From Methylorubrum rhodinum (GTDB taxonomy: Bacteria; Pseudomonadota; Alphaproteobacteria; Rhizobiales; Beijerinckiaceae), in contig NZ_JACHOP010000004.1 of the NCBI RefSeq assembly GCF_014199935.1, positions 1 to 64,000 on the forward strand: DNA of 64,000 bases, read 5' to 3'. The position numbers were made by a program, and so were the translations under genes. Below the pieces are notes generated by a model. That model was not told where the DNA came from, searched no databases, and saw only the letters and a program-made list of their open reading frames with translations. Positions 25,179 through 36,169 of this stretch are shown here, piece after piece; within the stretch, counting starts at the first letter, position 1, and the number at the start of each line of letters is the position of its first letter.

Positions 25179-26063
25179 TCACTGCGCCGGTCCGACCAGA
25201 CGGTCGAGGATGTCGTCGAGCGCCGCATTCCAGGGACGCGGCGCGATTCCGTAGGCGTCGGTCAGGCTCCGCGTCGAGAGCCGTGAATTGGCCGGGCGCC
25301 GGGCCGGGGTCGGGTAGGCGGAGGTCGGGATGCCCTCGACCGGGACGCTGCGCCCGCCGCGCTTGGCCGAGCCCTCGACGATGGCGCGGGCGAAGCCGCA
25401 CCACGTGGTGGCGCCATCGTTGACGAAGTGGAAGGTGCCGGTCGGCGCCGAAGGGTCCTGCGCGAGCCGCAGGGCGATCGTGGCGAGCGCCGCCGCGAGA
25501 TCGGCGGCCGAGGTCGGGCAGCCGTGCTGGTCGTCGACCACGGTGAGCTTGTCGCGCTCGGCGGCGAGCCGCAGCATCGTCTTGACGAAGTTGCCCCGGT
25601 GCGGGCTGACCACCCAGGCGGTGCGAAGAATCGCGTGGCGCGGGTTGCCGGTGCGCACCGCCATCTCGCCCGCGGCCTTGCTGGCGCCGTAGACGCTGGT
25701 CGGGTTCACGGGGGCGTCGGGCGCATAGAAGCCCTCGCCCGTGCCCTCGAACACGTAGTCCGTCGAGACGTGGACGAGCGGGATGCCCCGCCGCTTGGTC
25801 TCCGCCGCGAGGATCGCGGGGGCCAGCGCGTTGAGGCGCCACGCGGCCGCCGCCTCGCTTTCGGCCTTGTCCACCGCCGTGTAGGCGGCCGGCACGATCA
25901 CCGCCGCGTAGGCGCGGGCATCGAATGCGGCGGCGACCGCGCCCTCGTCGGTGATGTCGAGGCTCTGGCGGTCGGGGGCGTGGACCCGCACGTCGTCCGG
26001 CCAGGGATAGGCCTGCAGCTCGGTGCCGACCTGCCCGGCGCCGCCAAGGATGAGGATGTCCAT
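25179..26063 (-). CDS. rfbD: dTDP-4-dehydrorhamnose reductase
   Basis: 294 residues. It has the Rossmann start ILGGAGQVGTELQ, the catalytic region VHVSTDYVFEG followed by YGASKAAGE (YxxxK), LRTAWVVSPHRGNFVKTML and a C-terminal ARRPANSRLST. It reduces the 4-keto group to yield dTDP-L-rhamnose with NAD(P)H. ATG 26063 fits the family N-terminus; the longer ORF to 26609 is a shadow of rfbB. Eight bp separate it from rfbB. Confidence 0.95.
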   Translation of the reverse strand: MDILILGGAGQVGTELQAYPWPDDVRVHAPDRQSLDITDEGAVAAAFDARAYAAVIVPAAYTAVDKAESEAAAAWRLNALAPAILAAETKRRGIPLVHVSTDYVFEGTGEGFYAPDAPVNPTSVYGASKAAGEMAVRTGNPRHAILRTAWVVSPHRGNFVKTMLRLAAERDKLTVVDDQHGCPTSAADLAAALATIALRLAQDPSAPTGTFHFVNDGATTWCGFARAIVEGSAKRGGRSVPVEGIPTSAYPTPARRPANSRLSTRSLTDAYGIAPRPWNAALDDILDRLVGPAQ

Positions 26064-26071
26064 GTGGCGGC

Positions 26072-27121
26072 CTACTTCGCGAGGCCGAGGCGCTCGCCGG
26101 AATAGCGGCCCTCGCGGATCGGGCGCCACCACGATTCGTTGTCGAGATACCATTGCACAGTCTCGACCAGGGCCTCCTCGAACACCTTGGTCGGCGTCCA
26201 GCCGACCTCGCGTTCGGCCTTGGTCGGGTCGATGGCGTAGCGCCGGTCGTGGCCGGGACGGTCGGCGACGAAGGTGATGAGCCGTTCGTGCGGGCCGTGC
26301 TCGGGCCGCACCCGGTCGAAGGCGGCGCAGAGCGCCTTGACCACGGCGAGGTTGTTGCGCACCGAGCGCCCGCCGAGCAGGTAGGTCTCGCCGAGGCGAC
26401 CCCGCTCCAGCACCGCGACGAGGCCGCGGGCGTGATCCTCGACATGGATCCAGTCGCGCTCGTTCATACCGTCGCCGTAGACCGGCAGGTTCTTGCCGTC
26501 GAGCGCGGCCAGGATCATCAGCGGGATCAGCTTTTCCGGGAAGTGGCGCGGCCCGTAATTGTTCGAGCAGTTCGTCACCAGCACCGGCAGGCCGTAGGTC
26601 TCGTGCCACGCCCGCGCGAGGTGGTCCGAGGCGGCCTTCGAGGCCGAGTAGGGCGAGCGCGGATCGTAGCGGCTCTCCTCGGTGAAGAACCCGTCGGGGG
26701 GAAGCGAGCCGTAGACCTCGTCGGTCGAGACGTGGAGGAACCGAAATTTCTGCTTCGCCTCGTCCTCCAGGCTCTCCCAGTGGGTCCGCGCCCCGTCGAG
26801 CATCACCTGGGTGCCGATGACGTTGGTGCGCACGAAGGCGCCCGGATCGGTGATCGAGCGATCGACGTGGCTCTCGGCGGCCAGATGCATCACCGCGTCG
26901 GGCCTGAAGTCCGCGTAGAGGGCGTGGACGCGGGCCGGGTCGCAGATGTCGGCCTGCTCCAGGCGATGGCGCGGATCGTCCTTCAGGGGCTCCAGCGAGA
27001 TCGGGTTGGCCGCATAGGTCAGCGCATCGAGGGTCAGCACCTCGTGGCCGAGATCCTGCACGAGGTGCAGCACCAGCGCGGAGCCGATGAAGCCGCAGCC
27101 GCCGGTCACCAGAATGCGCAT
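26072..27121 (-). CDS. rfbB: dTDP-glucose 4,6-dehydratase
   Basis: 349 residues of the extended SDR family: TGGCGFIGSALV near the start, HLAAESHVDRSI, STDEVYGSLP and the catalytic YSASKAASDHL, then NNYGPRHFPEKLIP and GDGMNERDWIHVEDHARGL. It uses tightly bound NAD+ to form dTDP-4-keto-6-deoxyglucose. Second gene of the operon, 42 bp after rfbC. Confidence 0.96.
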   Translation of the reverse strand: MRILVTGGCGFIGSALVLHLVQDLGHEVLTLDALTYAANPISLEPLKDDPRHRLEQADICDPARVHALYADFRPDAVMHLAAESHVDRSITDPGAFVRTNVIGTQVMLDGARTHWESLEDEAKQKFRFLHVSTDEVYGSLPPDGFFTEESRYDPRSPYSASKAASDHLARAWHETYGLPVLVTNCSNNYGPRHFPEKLIPLMILAALDGKNLPVYGDGMNERDWIHVEDHARGLVAVLERGRLGETYLLGGRSVRNNLAVVKALCAAFDRVRPEHGPHERLITFVADRPGHDRRYAIDPTKAEREVGWTPTKVFEEALVETVQWYLDNESWWRPIREGRYSGERLGLAK

Positions 27122-27163
27122 CGCGAGGGTTCTCCGTCGATTTCGTTCAGCGGGCGGGTGCGT

Positions 27164-27715
27164 TCAGAACACGCGGCCGAGATCGGCCAGCAGCGGCGCC
27201 GTCTTGTCCTTGCCGGAAAGGATCGCCTCGGCCTCGGTCACCGGCCAGTCGATGCCGATGGCGGGATCGTTCCAGCGCAGGTTGCGGTCGTTCTCGGGGC
27301 TGTAATAGGCGTCGACCTTGTAGGCCACCATCGTGTTCGGCTCCAGGGTGCAGAAGCCGTGGGCGAAGCCGGCCGGCACGAAGAGCTGCTCGCCGCCCTC
27401 CGCATCGAGCCGCACGGACACGAACCGTCCGTAGCTCGGCGAATCGGAGCGGATGTCGACGGCCACATCCAGGATCGCGCCGGCGAGCACCCGGATCAGC
27501 TTGGCCTGCGCCGCGGGCGCGGTCTGGAAGTGCAGGCCGCGCACGGTGCCGGCGGGCGCCGAGAAGGACTGGTTGTCCTGGATGAACCCGTTGGCGATGC
27601 CGGCCTTGGCGAGCACGTCGGCCCGAAAAACTTCCGAGAACCAGCCGCGGTCGTCCCCGTGGCGCTTCGGGATCACCCGCTTGACCGCCGGAATCTCCGT
27701 GTCGATGACCTGCAT
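27164..27715 (-). CDS. rfbC: dTDP-4-dehydrorhamnose 3,5-epimerase
   Basis: 183 residues, a cupin of RmlC type: DDRGWFSEVFR, FIQDNQSFSAPAGTVRGLHF (catalytic His in RGLHFQ), VLAGAILDVAVDIR, FVPAGFAHGFCTLEP and YKVDAYYSPENDRNLRWND. It epimerises C3 and C5 of the 4-keto sugar. It is the first gene of the rfb operon; the promoter must lie in the 190-bp gap to the divergent DUF2147 gene. Confidence 0.96.
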   Translation of the reverse strand: MQVIDTEIPAVKRVIPKRHGDDRGWFSEVFRADVLAKAGIANGFIQDNQSFSAPAGTVRGLHFQTAPAAQAKLIRVLAGAILDVAVDIRSDSPSYGRFVSVRLDAEGGEQLFVPAGFAHGFCTLEPNTMVAYKVDAYYSPENDRNLRWNDPAIGIDWPVTEAEAILSGKDKTAPLLADLGRVF

Positions 27716-27905
27716 CCGTCCCGTCCCCTCTCGCGGGTCGGCCCGCGGAGCGGGCGATCGTGGCCGCTTGAGACGGTCCAAGGCGGCGAAGTCAAGGCGA
27801 TGTGATCGAAAATCGCATCGGGCCCCGGGCTTGCGCCCAGGCGATGGCGGCCATACCGCTGCCGCCCCGGCCGCCGTTCGCGGCCCATCAGGAGTTCCGA
27901 TCCGC

Positions 27906-28343
27906 ATGGTCGCGCACGCCTCTTCCCGCCGCCGCGCCTTCCGCATCGCGCTCGCCGCGACGCTGCTCGGCGCCCTGAGCGGCCCCGCCCTCGCGCAGAA
28001 GGGGGGCGACCTCTCCGGCCTGTGGCAGACCGAGACGGCGGGCTCGACCGTGCGCATCGCCCGCTGCGGCGCCGGCTATTGCGGGGTCATCGCGGCGACC
28101 GCCGGCGCCGGCCTCGACGCGCAGAATCCCGATCCGGGCTTGCGCACGCGCAAGCTCGTGGGCGTGCAGATCATGCAGGCCGGCACGGCGAGCGGGGAGG
28201 GGTTCGAGGGCAGCCTCTACAACCCGAAGGACGGCAAGACCTATTCGGGCAGCCTGACGCCGAAGGGGCCGGACACCGTCGAGGTCGCGGGCTGCGTGCT
28301 CAGCGTCATCTGCAAGCGCCAGACCTGGCGGCGGCTGCGATAA
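27906..28343 (+). CDS. DUF2147 exported protein
   Basis: 145 residues with a signal peptide (RRRAFRIALAATLLG...GPALAQ). The mature part fits DUF2147: LSGLWQTETAGSTVRIARCG, YCGVI, NPDPGLRTRKLVGVQIMQ, GSLYNPKDGKTYSGSLTPKG and a final CVLSVICKRQTWRRL. It is periplasmic; these proteins are often found near lipid or stress genes, but the function is unknown. Start ATG 27906. Confidence 0.85.
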   Translation: MVAHASSRRRAFRIALAATLLGALSGPALAQKGGDLSGLWQTETAGSTVRIARCGAGYCGVIAATAGAGLDAQNPDPGLRTRKLVGVQIMQAGTASGEGFEGSLYNPKDGKTYSGSLTPKGPDTVEVAGCVLSVICKRQTWRRLR

Positions 28344-28367
28344 GTTTTTTGGGACTTCGCCTCCTCC

Positions 28368-28513
28368 CCGTCGTTGCGAGGCGGAGGCGTCAGCAATCCA
28401 GCGCTCCGCATCGTCCGGGGTGGTCGCGCACGCTGCCGCTTTCGTCGGCGCGGTCGCGCCCTCGCTGTGAAGGTCGCGCCCTGGATCGCTTCGGCTCCGC
28501 CTCGCGATGACGG
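28368..28513. repeat. Palindromic intergenic repeat element (REP-like, type A)
   Basis: The left arm (28368-28401, CCGTCGTTGCGAGGCGGAGG and so on to AATCCAG) and the right arm (28481-28513, CTGGATCGCTTCGGCTCCGC to GATGACGG) are imperfect reverse complements. The CTGGAT...GATGACGG type is a dispersed repeat common in alphaproteobacterial intergenic DNA. A partial left arm may also be seen near 24240. Confidence 0.65.
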
Positions 28514-28551
28514 CGCGGGGGAGAAAATCGAGCGGACCGACCCCGAAAAGA

Positions 28552-29565
28552 CTACCGCTCCGTCAGCTTCATCTCGATGCGGCGGTTGCGGGAATAGGCC
28601 TCCTCGCTGGTGCCCGAATCGAGCGGCTGGAACTCGCCGAAGGCGCCCGCCAAGAGCCGCTGCGGCGGGATGCCCTTGCTGCGCAGGTACTGCACCACCG
28701 CGATGGCGCGGGCCGCCGACAGCGCCCAGTTCGAGGGGAATTGGGTCGACTGGATCGGCCGCGCATCGGTGTGGCCGTCGACCCGCAGCACCCAGGGGAT
28801 GTCGGCGGGAATCTCCTTCGAGATGTCGAGGATGGCGCCCGCGATCCGGTCGATCTCCGGCCCGGCCTCGGGCTTGAGCGCGGCGGAGCCCGCGGCGAAC
28901 AGCACCTCGGATTGCAGCACGAAGCGGTCGCCGACGATGCGGATGTCCGAGCGCGCGCCGATGATCTGGCGCAGGCGGCCGAAGAAGTCCGAGCGGTAGC
29001 GGGCGAGTTCCTGCACCCGCTGCGCCAGCGCCACGTTGAGGCGGCTGCCGAGCTCGGCGATGCGGGCCTGGCTCTCGCGGTCGCGGGATTCGGAGGCCGA
29101 GAGCGCGTCCTCCAGCGCGGCGAGCTGGCGGCGAAGGGCCCGGATCTGCTCGTTCAGCAGCTCGACCTGATTCTGCGCGCGCGCCGTGGCCCCGCGCTCG
29201 GCCGCGAGCTGCGCGTCCCCATCGGCGCTCTTGCCCTGCGTCGCGGTCGCGGCATCCGCCAGCGCCTGGAGCCGGTCGCGCTCGGCTTCCGTCGCCGTCA
29301 GCGTGTTGCGCATGCCCGCCACCGCCTCTTCCTGGGCGCGGCGGTTGGAGCGCTCCAGCGCCAGCAGGTCGGTGAGGTCGGCGATCTGGCGGTTGAGGCG
29401 GGTCAGCACCGCGTCGCGCCCGGTCAATTCCTGCGACAGGAAGAACTGCCCGACCACGAAGACGGTGAGCAGGAACACCACCGACAGCAGGAGGGTGGCC
29501 AGCGCATCGACGTAGCCGGGCCAGACGTCGATGCCGCGATGGGCGCGCGCGCGCCGGGAGGCCAT
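28552..29565 (-). CDS. OmpA-family peptidoglycan-binding partner of a MotA-like protein
   Basis: 337 residues: one N-terminal membrane helix (YVDALATLLLSVVFLLTVFV, preceded by DVWPG as in MotB-like stators), a long Gln/Glu/Arg-rich coiled coil at about 55-200, then an OmpA/MotB domain with FAAGSAALKPEAG, VDGHTDARPI, SNWALSAARAIAVVQYL and RRIEM. TGATG overlaps the upstream MotA-like gene by one base. The pair looks like an ion-driven stator anchored to peptidoglycan, in the inner membrane and periplasm. The target of its motion is unknown. Confidence 0.85.
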   Translation of the reverse strand: MASRRARAHRGIDVWPGYVDALATLLLSVVFLLTVFVVGQFFLSQELTGRDAVLTRLNRQIADLTDLLALERSNRRAQEEAVAGMRNTLTATEAERDRLQALADAATATQGKSADGDAQLAAERGATARAQNQVELLNEQIRALRRQLAALEDALSASESRDRESQARIAELGSRLNVALAQRVQELARYRSDFFGRLRQIIGARSDIRIVGDRFVLQSEVLFAAGSAALKPEAGPEIDRIAGAILDISKEIPADIPWVLRVDGHTDARPIQSTQFPSNWALSAARAIAVVQYLRSKGIPPQRLLAGAFGEFQPLDSGTSEEAYSRNRRIEMKLTER

Positions 29566-30551
29566 CACTCGGCCTTTTCGCGGGCGATGCGGTCCAGCAC
29601 CTGCTTCAGCTCGCGCTCACGGGCGGCCTGGGCCTCGACCCAGTCGCGGATCATCTGCTGCTCGGCGCGCATGTGCTGGACGAGGCCCTGGATGCCTTCG
29701 GCGAGGTTGGTCATCGCCTGGGTCGCGGCCCGCCCGCCGCCGCCCTCGGCGATGACGCCGCTCAGGCGATCGACCGCCGCCTGAAGCTCGCGGGCGACCG
29801 CCGGGTCGTGCTCGGGCGCGGGCCGGGCCGCGGAGACCACCGCCTGCTCCTCGCCCGAGACCAGCCAATCCTCCAACTCGTTGTGGAAGCGGGCATGGGC
29901 CTGCCCCGTCTGGAGGTCGAGGAAGCCGATCACCAGCGAGGAGGCGAGGCCGAACAGGGAGGCCGAGAAGGCGAGACCGATGCCGGACAGCGGCACCGCG
30001 AGCCCGCTCTTCAGCTCGTCGAACATGACGGCGGCGTCCCCCCCGCCGCGCATCCCGCCGATCACCGAGCCGACGGCCGAGAGCGTCTCGATCAGGCCCC
30101 AGAACGTGCCGAGCAGGCCGAGCAGGATCAGGATGCCGGCGCTGTAGCGCAGGATCTCGCGGCCCTCGTCGAGGCGCGCGGCGGTGGTGTCGAGCAGAGC
30201 CCGGGTGCCCGTGAGCGTCACGCCCGCGCGCCGGGCCTCGATCGCCGGCACCAGGGGCGCCAGCAGGACCGGCTTGTCCTTCGGCTTCTCGCCGGCGGCG
30301 ACCGCGTTGAGGTAGCGCGTCTCGCGAAAGAGCCGGGTCACCTGCCCGAAGGCGAGCAGCACCGCGATGAGCAGCACGCCGAGGATCAGCCCGTTGAGGC
30401 CGGGATTGGCGAGGAACGCCGGAGTGATCTGCCGATAGAGGACGAAGGCGAGGAAGCCGACCAGCACGAGGAAGACCAGCATCCGCACGATGGTCATGCC
30501 GGGCTTGGCCAGCGGCGGGCTGTCGGAGGAAGACGCGGGACGGGCCGCCAT
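29565..30551 (-). CDS. MotA/TolQ/ExbB-like proton channel protein
   Basis: 328 residues. Two N-terminal helices (about 20-45 and 55-75) are followed by a cytoplasmic loop and a conserved pair, ILRYSAGILILLGLLGTFWG and LAVPLSGIGLAFSASLFGLA, the TolQ/MotA core. The C-terminal 80 residues form a cytoplasmic coiled coil. It is coupled to the OmpA-like gene. Similar two-gene sets occur widely as chromosomal genes in Hyphomicrobiales, apart from flagellar loci. Zorya defence ZorAB has the same logic but no ZorC, D or E gene is present here. Confidence 0.82.
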   Translation of the reverse strand: MAARPASSSDSPPLAKPGMTIVRMLVFLVLVGFLAFVLYRQITPAFLANPGLNGLILGVLLIAVLLAFGQVTRLFRETRYLNAVAAGEKPKDKPVLLAPLVPAIEARRAGVTLTGTRALLDTTAARLDEGREILRYSAGILILLGLLGTFWGLIETLSAVGSVIGGMRGGGDAAVMFDELKSGLAVPLSGIGLAFSASLFGLASSLVIGFLDLQTGQAHARFHNELEDWLVSGEEQAVVSAARPAPEHDPAVARELQAAVDRLSGVIAEGGGGRAATQAMTNLAEGIQGLVQHMRAEQQMIRDWVEAQAARERELKQVLDRIAREKAE

Positions 30552-30760
30552 CGGGGTCCATGCTCGTGTTTGGGCCGACGCCGGGAGGAGGGCACCGCGC
30601 GGGAGGAGGGCGGCGGCACTCTGGCGGCTTGACCTTACGCGATCAAGTCACTGCGCCGCTTGCGGTGGCGGTATTGGCGGAGGATCGCCGGTGCGGCGAA
30701 CCCGCTCGCGATTCCGGTGGCGTTCGCTCCCTTCGCCATCCTTTCGCGCTCCCTTCGCGC

Positions 30761-31429
30761 TCACTCCGACCAGCGCAGCGAGGCGGCCGCCGCAAGCGTC
30801 CCGATGACGCCCGCGATGAGGCTGAGCGCGGCGAGCACGGCCAGCGGCGTCGTAAACGGCACGGTGCCGCCGAGCGCGGCTTCCGTGGCCGAGACGCCGA
30901 AGATCAGGGTCGGGATCATCAGCGGCAGCACCACGATCGCCAGGATCAGGCCGCCGCGGCGGATCGTGGCGGTGAGCGCCGCGCCGACCGCGCCGATGAA
31001 GGCGAGCGCGGGGGTGCCGACCAGCAGCGTCAGCGCGGTGGCCCCCATCGCGGTCGGCGTGAGCGCCACCAGCAGCCCGAACAGGGGCGCCGAGAGCGCC
31101 AGCGGCAGGCCGGTGGTGAGCCAGTAGGCCGCCACTTTGGCCAGCACCACGAGTTCGAGCGGCACGGCGGCGCCCGTCATCAGGTCGAGCGAGCCGTCCT
31201 CCTCGTCCGACTGGAACAGGCGGTCGAGGCCGATCAGCGTCGCCAGGACCGCGGCGAGCCAGAGGATCGCCGGGCCGATCCGCGACAGCAGGTTGAGATC
31301 GGGGCCGAGCGCGAACGGCACCAGCACCACGATCATCAGGAAGAAGACCAGCGACAGCGCCCCCGAACCGCCGACGCGGGCGGCGAGCTTCAGGTCGCGG
31401 GCCAGCAGCGCCGTGAACGCCCGCATCAT
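30761..31429 (-). CDS. ccmB: Heme exporter membrane subunit CcmB
   Basis: 222 residues, six hydrophobic segments. It opens FTALLARDLKLAARVGGSGA and has SDEEDGSLDLMTGAAVPLELVVLAKVAAYWL, plus LSAPLFGLL and the end segment FTTPLAVLAALSLIAGVIG. CcmAB uses ATP to release holo-CcmE during cytochrome c maturation. It overlaps ccmA by 4 bp (ATGA). The usual next gene ccmC is not present downstream in the window. Confidence 0.93.
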   Translation of the reverse strand: MMRAFTALLARDLKLAARVGGSGALSLVFFLMIVVLVPFALGPDLNLLSRIGPAILWLAAVLATLIGLDRLFQSDEEDGSLDLMTGAAVPLELVVLAKVAAYWLTTGLPLALSAPLFGLLVALTPTAMGATALTLLVGTPALAFIGAVGAALTATIRRGGLILAIVVLPLMIPTLIFGVSATEAALGGTVPFTTPLAVLAALSLIAGVIGTLAAAASLRWSE

Positions 31430-32070
31430 GCCCAGCTCTCCTCGATCGGCTCGTCCAGGGCCTGCTCCGCGGAGGGCGGGCCGATGCGCAATTCGCGGGC
31501 ATCCTCCAGGCCGAGCGCCTGATGGGTTGCGGCGACGACGAGGCCGCCGTCCGCCCGGTGCCGGGCCATCATCGCGGCGAGCACCTCCTGCGAGGCGAGG
31601 TCGAGGGCCGCGGTCGGCTCGTCGAGGAGCCAGAGCGGGCGGCGGCAGACGAGCAGGCGGGCCAGCGCCACCCGCCGCCGCTGCCCGGCCGAGAGATAGC
31701 CCACCGGCAGCCGCGCCACGTGCGGCAGGCCGAGTTCGGCGAGCGCATCGGGTGCGCTCAGCGCGGCGTCTCCCAGAAGATCGCGGGCGAAATCGAGATT
31801 CTCCTGGGCGGTCAGCGCGGATTTGAGGCCGTCGCGATGGCCGACGACGTGCAGGCGCTCGAACAGCGTCGCCTCGCCGATGTCTTCGCCGCGGATGGTG
31901 CCGGCATCGGGCTTGAGCCGCCCGGCCAGCATCGCGAGCAGGCTCGACTTGCCGGCGCCGTTGCGGCCCGTGACCATCAAGGCCTCGCCCGGCGCGAGGG
32001 CGAAGGAGAGACCGGAAAAGATCCGCCGCCCCGAGCGGCGGCAGGCGAGGCTTTGGACGATCAGCCGCAC
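31426..32070 (-). CDS. ccmA: Heme exporter ATPase CcmA
   Basis: 214 residues: Walker A TGRNGAGKSSLLAML, signature LSAGQRRRVALARLL, Walker B LWLLDEPTAALD. The GHRDGLKSALTAQENLDFA block is typical for CcmA. Start is GTG 32070 (the only frame start before the first beta strand). First gene of ccmAB. Confidence 0.93.
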   Translation of the reverse strand: MRLIVQSLACRRSGRRIFSGLSFALAPGEALMVTGRNGAGKSSLLAMLAGRLKPDAGTIRGEDIGEATLFERLHVVGHRDGLKSALTAQENLDFARDLLGDAALSAPDALAELGLPHVARLPVGYLSAGQRRRVALARLLVCRRPLWLLDEPTAALDLASQEVLAAMMARHRADGGLVVAATHQALGLEDARELRIGPPSAEQALDEPIEESWA

Positions 32071-32159
32071 GAGTTTGCCTGTGACGCCACGCGCCCGTTC
32101 TCCGGCCCGCGATTGGAGTTGCCCATCACCGTCGGACCGGCGGCGATGGGAAGGCGCCT

Positions 32160-32272
32160 TTCCCTCCCCCTTGCGGGGAGGGGCCAGGGGTGGGGGTGGT
32201 TCAGGAGGAACCGCAGGGGTGCCTTCTGCCCGACCCCCACCTCCTACCTCCTCCCCGCTAGGAGGAGGAGCG
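32160..32272. repeat. Intergenic palindromic repeat (type C family)
   Basis: TCCCTCCCCCTTGCGGGGAG and, downstream, a GACCCCCACCTCCTACCTCC arm with CCCCGCTAGGAGG. It shares the CCCTCCCC...GCGGGG(A/G)GGG character with the element at 44540-44696. Confidence 0.5.
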
Positions 32273-32380
32273 GCGCCCTATTCTACCGACCGCGTAGCCT
32301 AAACCGAGGTCTGAGGCGAACCGGCCGTCGCGCAGCGCATTGAGCCTGACGGTCCACGACGGACCCGACAGGAGGCGGCC

Positions 32381-32557
32381 GTGGATTCGGGCGCGAGCGC
32401 ACACCCCACCGAGGCCGAGTTCGAACAGGACCCGGCGGCCATCGCGGGCCGGGCGCTGCTGGAAGAGCGGCTGGCGCGCCTCACGCCCGATCAACTCTCC
32501 GCGTTCTGGGAGGCGGTCGGCCGCTGCTTCGGCGCGCCGCCGCCCGAGGCGCCGTAG
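32381..32557 (+). CDS. Small hypothetical protein, GTG start
   Basis: 58 residues starting with GTG 32381, preceded by a textbook AGGAGG ending 5 nt upstream. Third-position GC is very high and the peptide is protein-like: an acidic helix with EAEFEQDPAAIAGRALLEER, then LTPDQLSAFWEAVGRCFGAP. No family recognised. It is divergent from ccmA and upstream of acnA. The good Shine-Dalgarno and amphipathic helix make it a likely real gene that is easy to miss. Confidence 0.6.
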   Translation: MDSGASAHPTEAEFEQDPAAIAGRALLEERLARLTPDQLSAFWEAVGRCFGAPPPEAP

Positions 32558-32837
32558 GCCGCCGTTTCAGGAAGGGCAGACCGTCACTGCCCACGCGGCC
32601 GGCAGTAGCGGCCAGATTCGAAACGTTCTATAGACCGCGCAGGCTGCGCCGCGCGATCCTCTCAGGGCGTCCAAATCGCCCCTCGCGCACCATCCTGAGT
32701 GCCGGTTCCGGCACTCTTCCCGGGCGCCCCCGGGGCGGCGCGCGCTCGTTCACGGGCGCATACGGCCGAACACCTCTCGTGGCGCAGGTTATGCCTACGC
32801 CGTGTTCGACAACGCCAGCTTCAGGATCCGACTAGCC

Positions 32838-35537
<2,700 letters not shown>

Positions 35538-35552
35538 GCGAAGGGCGTGGGG

Positions 35553-35738
35553 ATGCCGGAGTGGCTGCACGTCACGCTCGGCCTCCTCGGCGGCCTCGCG
35601 GTTCTGGCGGCCGTGTTCGCGGTCGCCTGTTTCCCGCGCTCGCGGAGGGAAAAACCGTCCCGCTTGGCACCGCCATCGGGGCGATCCGACCACGACATCA
35701 CGACCAACTACACGAACGGCATCACGCCGGACGTCTGA
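35553..35738 (+). CDS. Small single-pass membrane protein after acnA
   Basis: 61 residues from ATG 35553 (a GTG two codons upstream is the alternative). One membrane helix (LGLLGGLAVLAAVFAVACF), then a basic stop-transfer segment and a polar tail (DHDITTNYTNGITPDV). It starts 15 bp after acnA, before the terminator at 35769-35797, so it is probably cotranscribed with acnA. Function unknown. Confidence 0.5.
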   Translation: MPEWLHVTLGLLGGLAVLAAVFAVACFPRSRREKPSRLAPPSGRSDHDITTNYTNGITPDV

Positions 35739-35768
35739 CTGAAGCGACGCCGATGATCCGGTAGAAGG

Positions 35769-35797
35769 GGCCTCTTCCGAAAGGGAGGGGCCTTTTT
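35769..35797 (+). terminator. Rho-independent terminator of the acnA unit
   Basis: GGCCTCTTCC and GGGAGGGGCC form a 10-bp stem with two G-U pairs, tetraloop GAAA, followed by TTTTT. Confidence 0.82.
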
Positions 35798-35846
35798 CGC
35801 ATCCACGCGCTATGTCCTGCGCCGCACAAGGAAGGACGCGTTACGC

Positions 35847-36146
35847 ATGATCCTGGAAATCGCGCAGATCGATGTGAAGGCGGGCTCCGAGTCCGCGTTC
35901 GAGACCGGCATCACGCAGGCCGCCGAAATCTTCCGCGCGGCCGCGGGCTGCCGCAGCTTCGCGGTGCGCCGTTCCGTCGAGAAGCCGCAGCGCTATCGTC
36001 TGCTGATCGAGTGGGACACGCTGGAAGCCCATACCAAGGACTTCACCGGCTCGCAGGCCTGGAAGGACTATCGCGCGCTCGTCTCCGACACGTTCGAGAG
36101 CCCGCCCCAGGTCGAGCACACCGAACTGACCCTCAAGGCGTTCTGA
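35847..36146 (+). CDS. Antibiotic-biosynthesis-monooxygenase (ABM) domain protein
   Basis: 99 residues, a ferredoxin-like alpha/beta barrel: MILEIAQIDVKAGSESAFE, AAGCRSFAVRRSVEKPQRY, LLIEWDTLEAHTKDFTGS, FESPPQVEHTELTL. ABM proteins are small cytoplasmic enzymes acting on quinones or heme-like compounds, or stress proteins; the substrate is not evident. It lies 23 bp before the maleylacetoacetate isomerase gene and may be in its operon. Confidence 0.82.
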   Translation: MILEIAQIDVKAGSESAFETGITQAAEIFRAAAGCRSFAVRRSVEKPQRYRLLIEWDTLEAHTKDFTGSQAWKDYRALVSDTFESPPQVEHTELTLKAF

Positions 36147-36169
36147 GCGAAGACAGGGAAGACGCGCCC

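Noticed and set aside
28552..30551. Possible Zorya anti-phage system (ZorA/ZorB)
   Set aside because: Only the MotA-like and OmpA-like genes are present; no ZorC, ZorD or ZorE gene lies on either side, and the neighbours are housekeeping genes.
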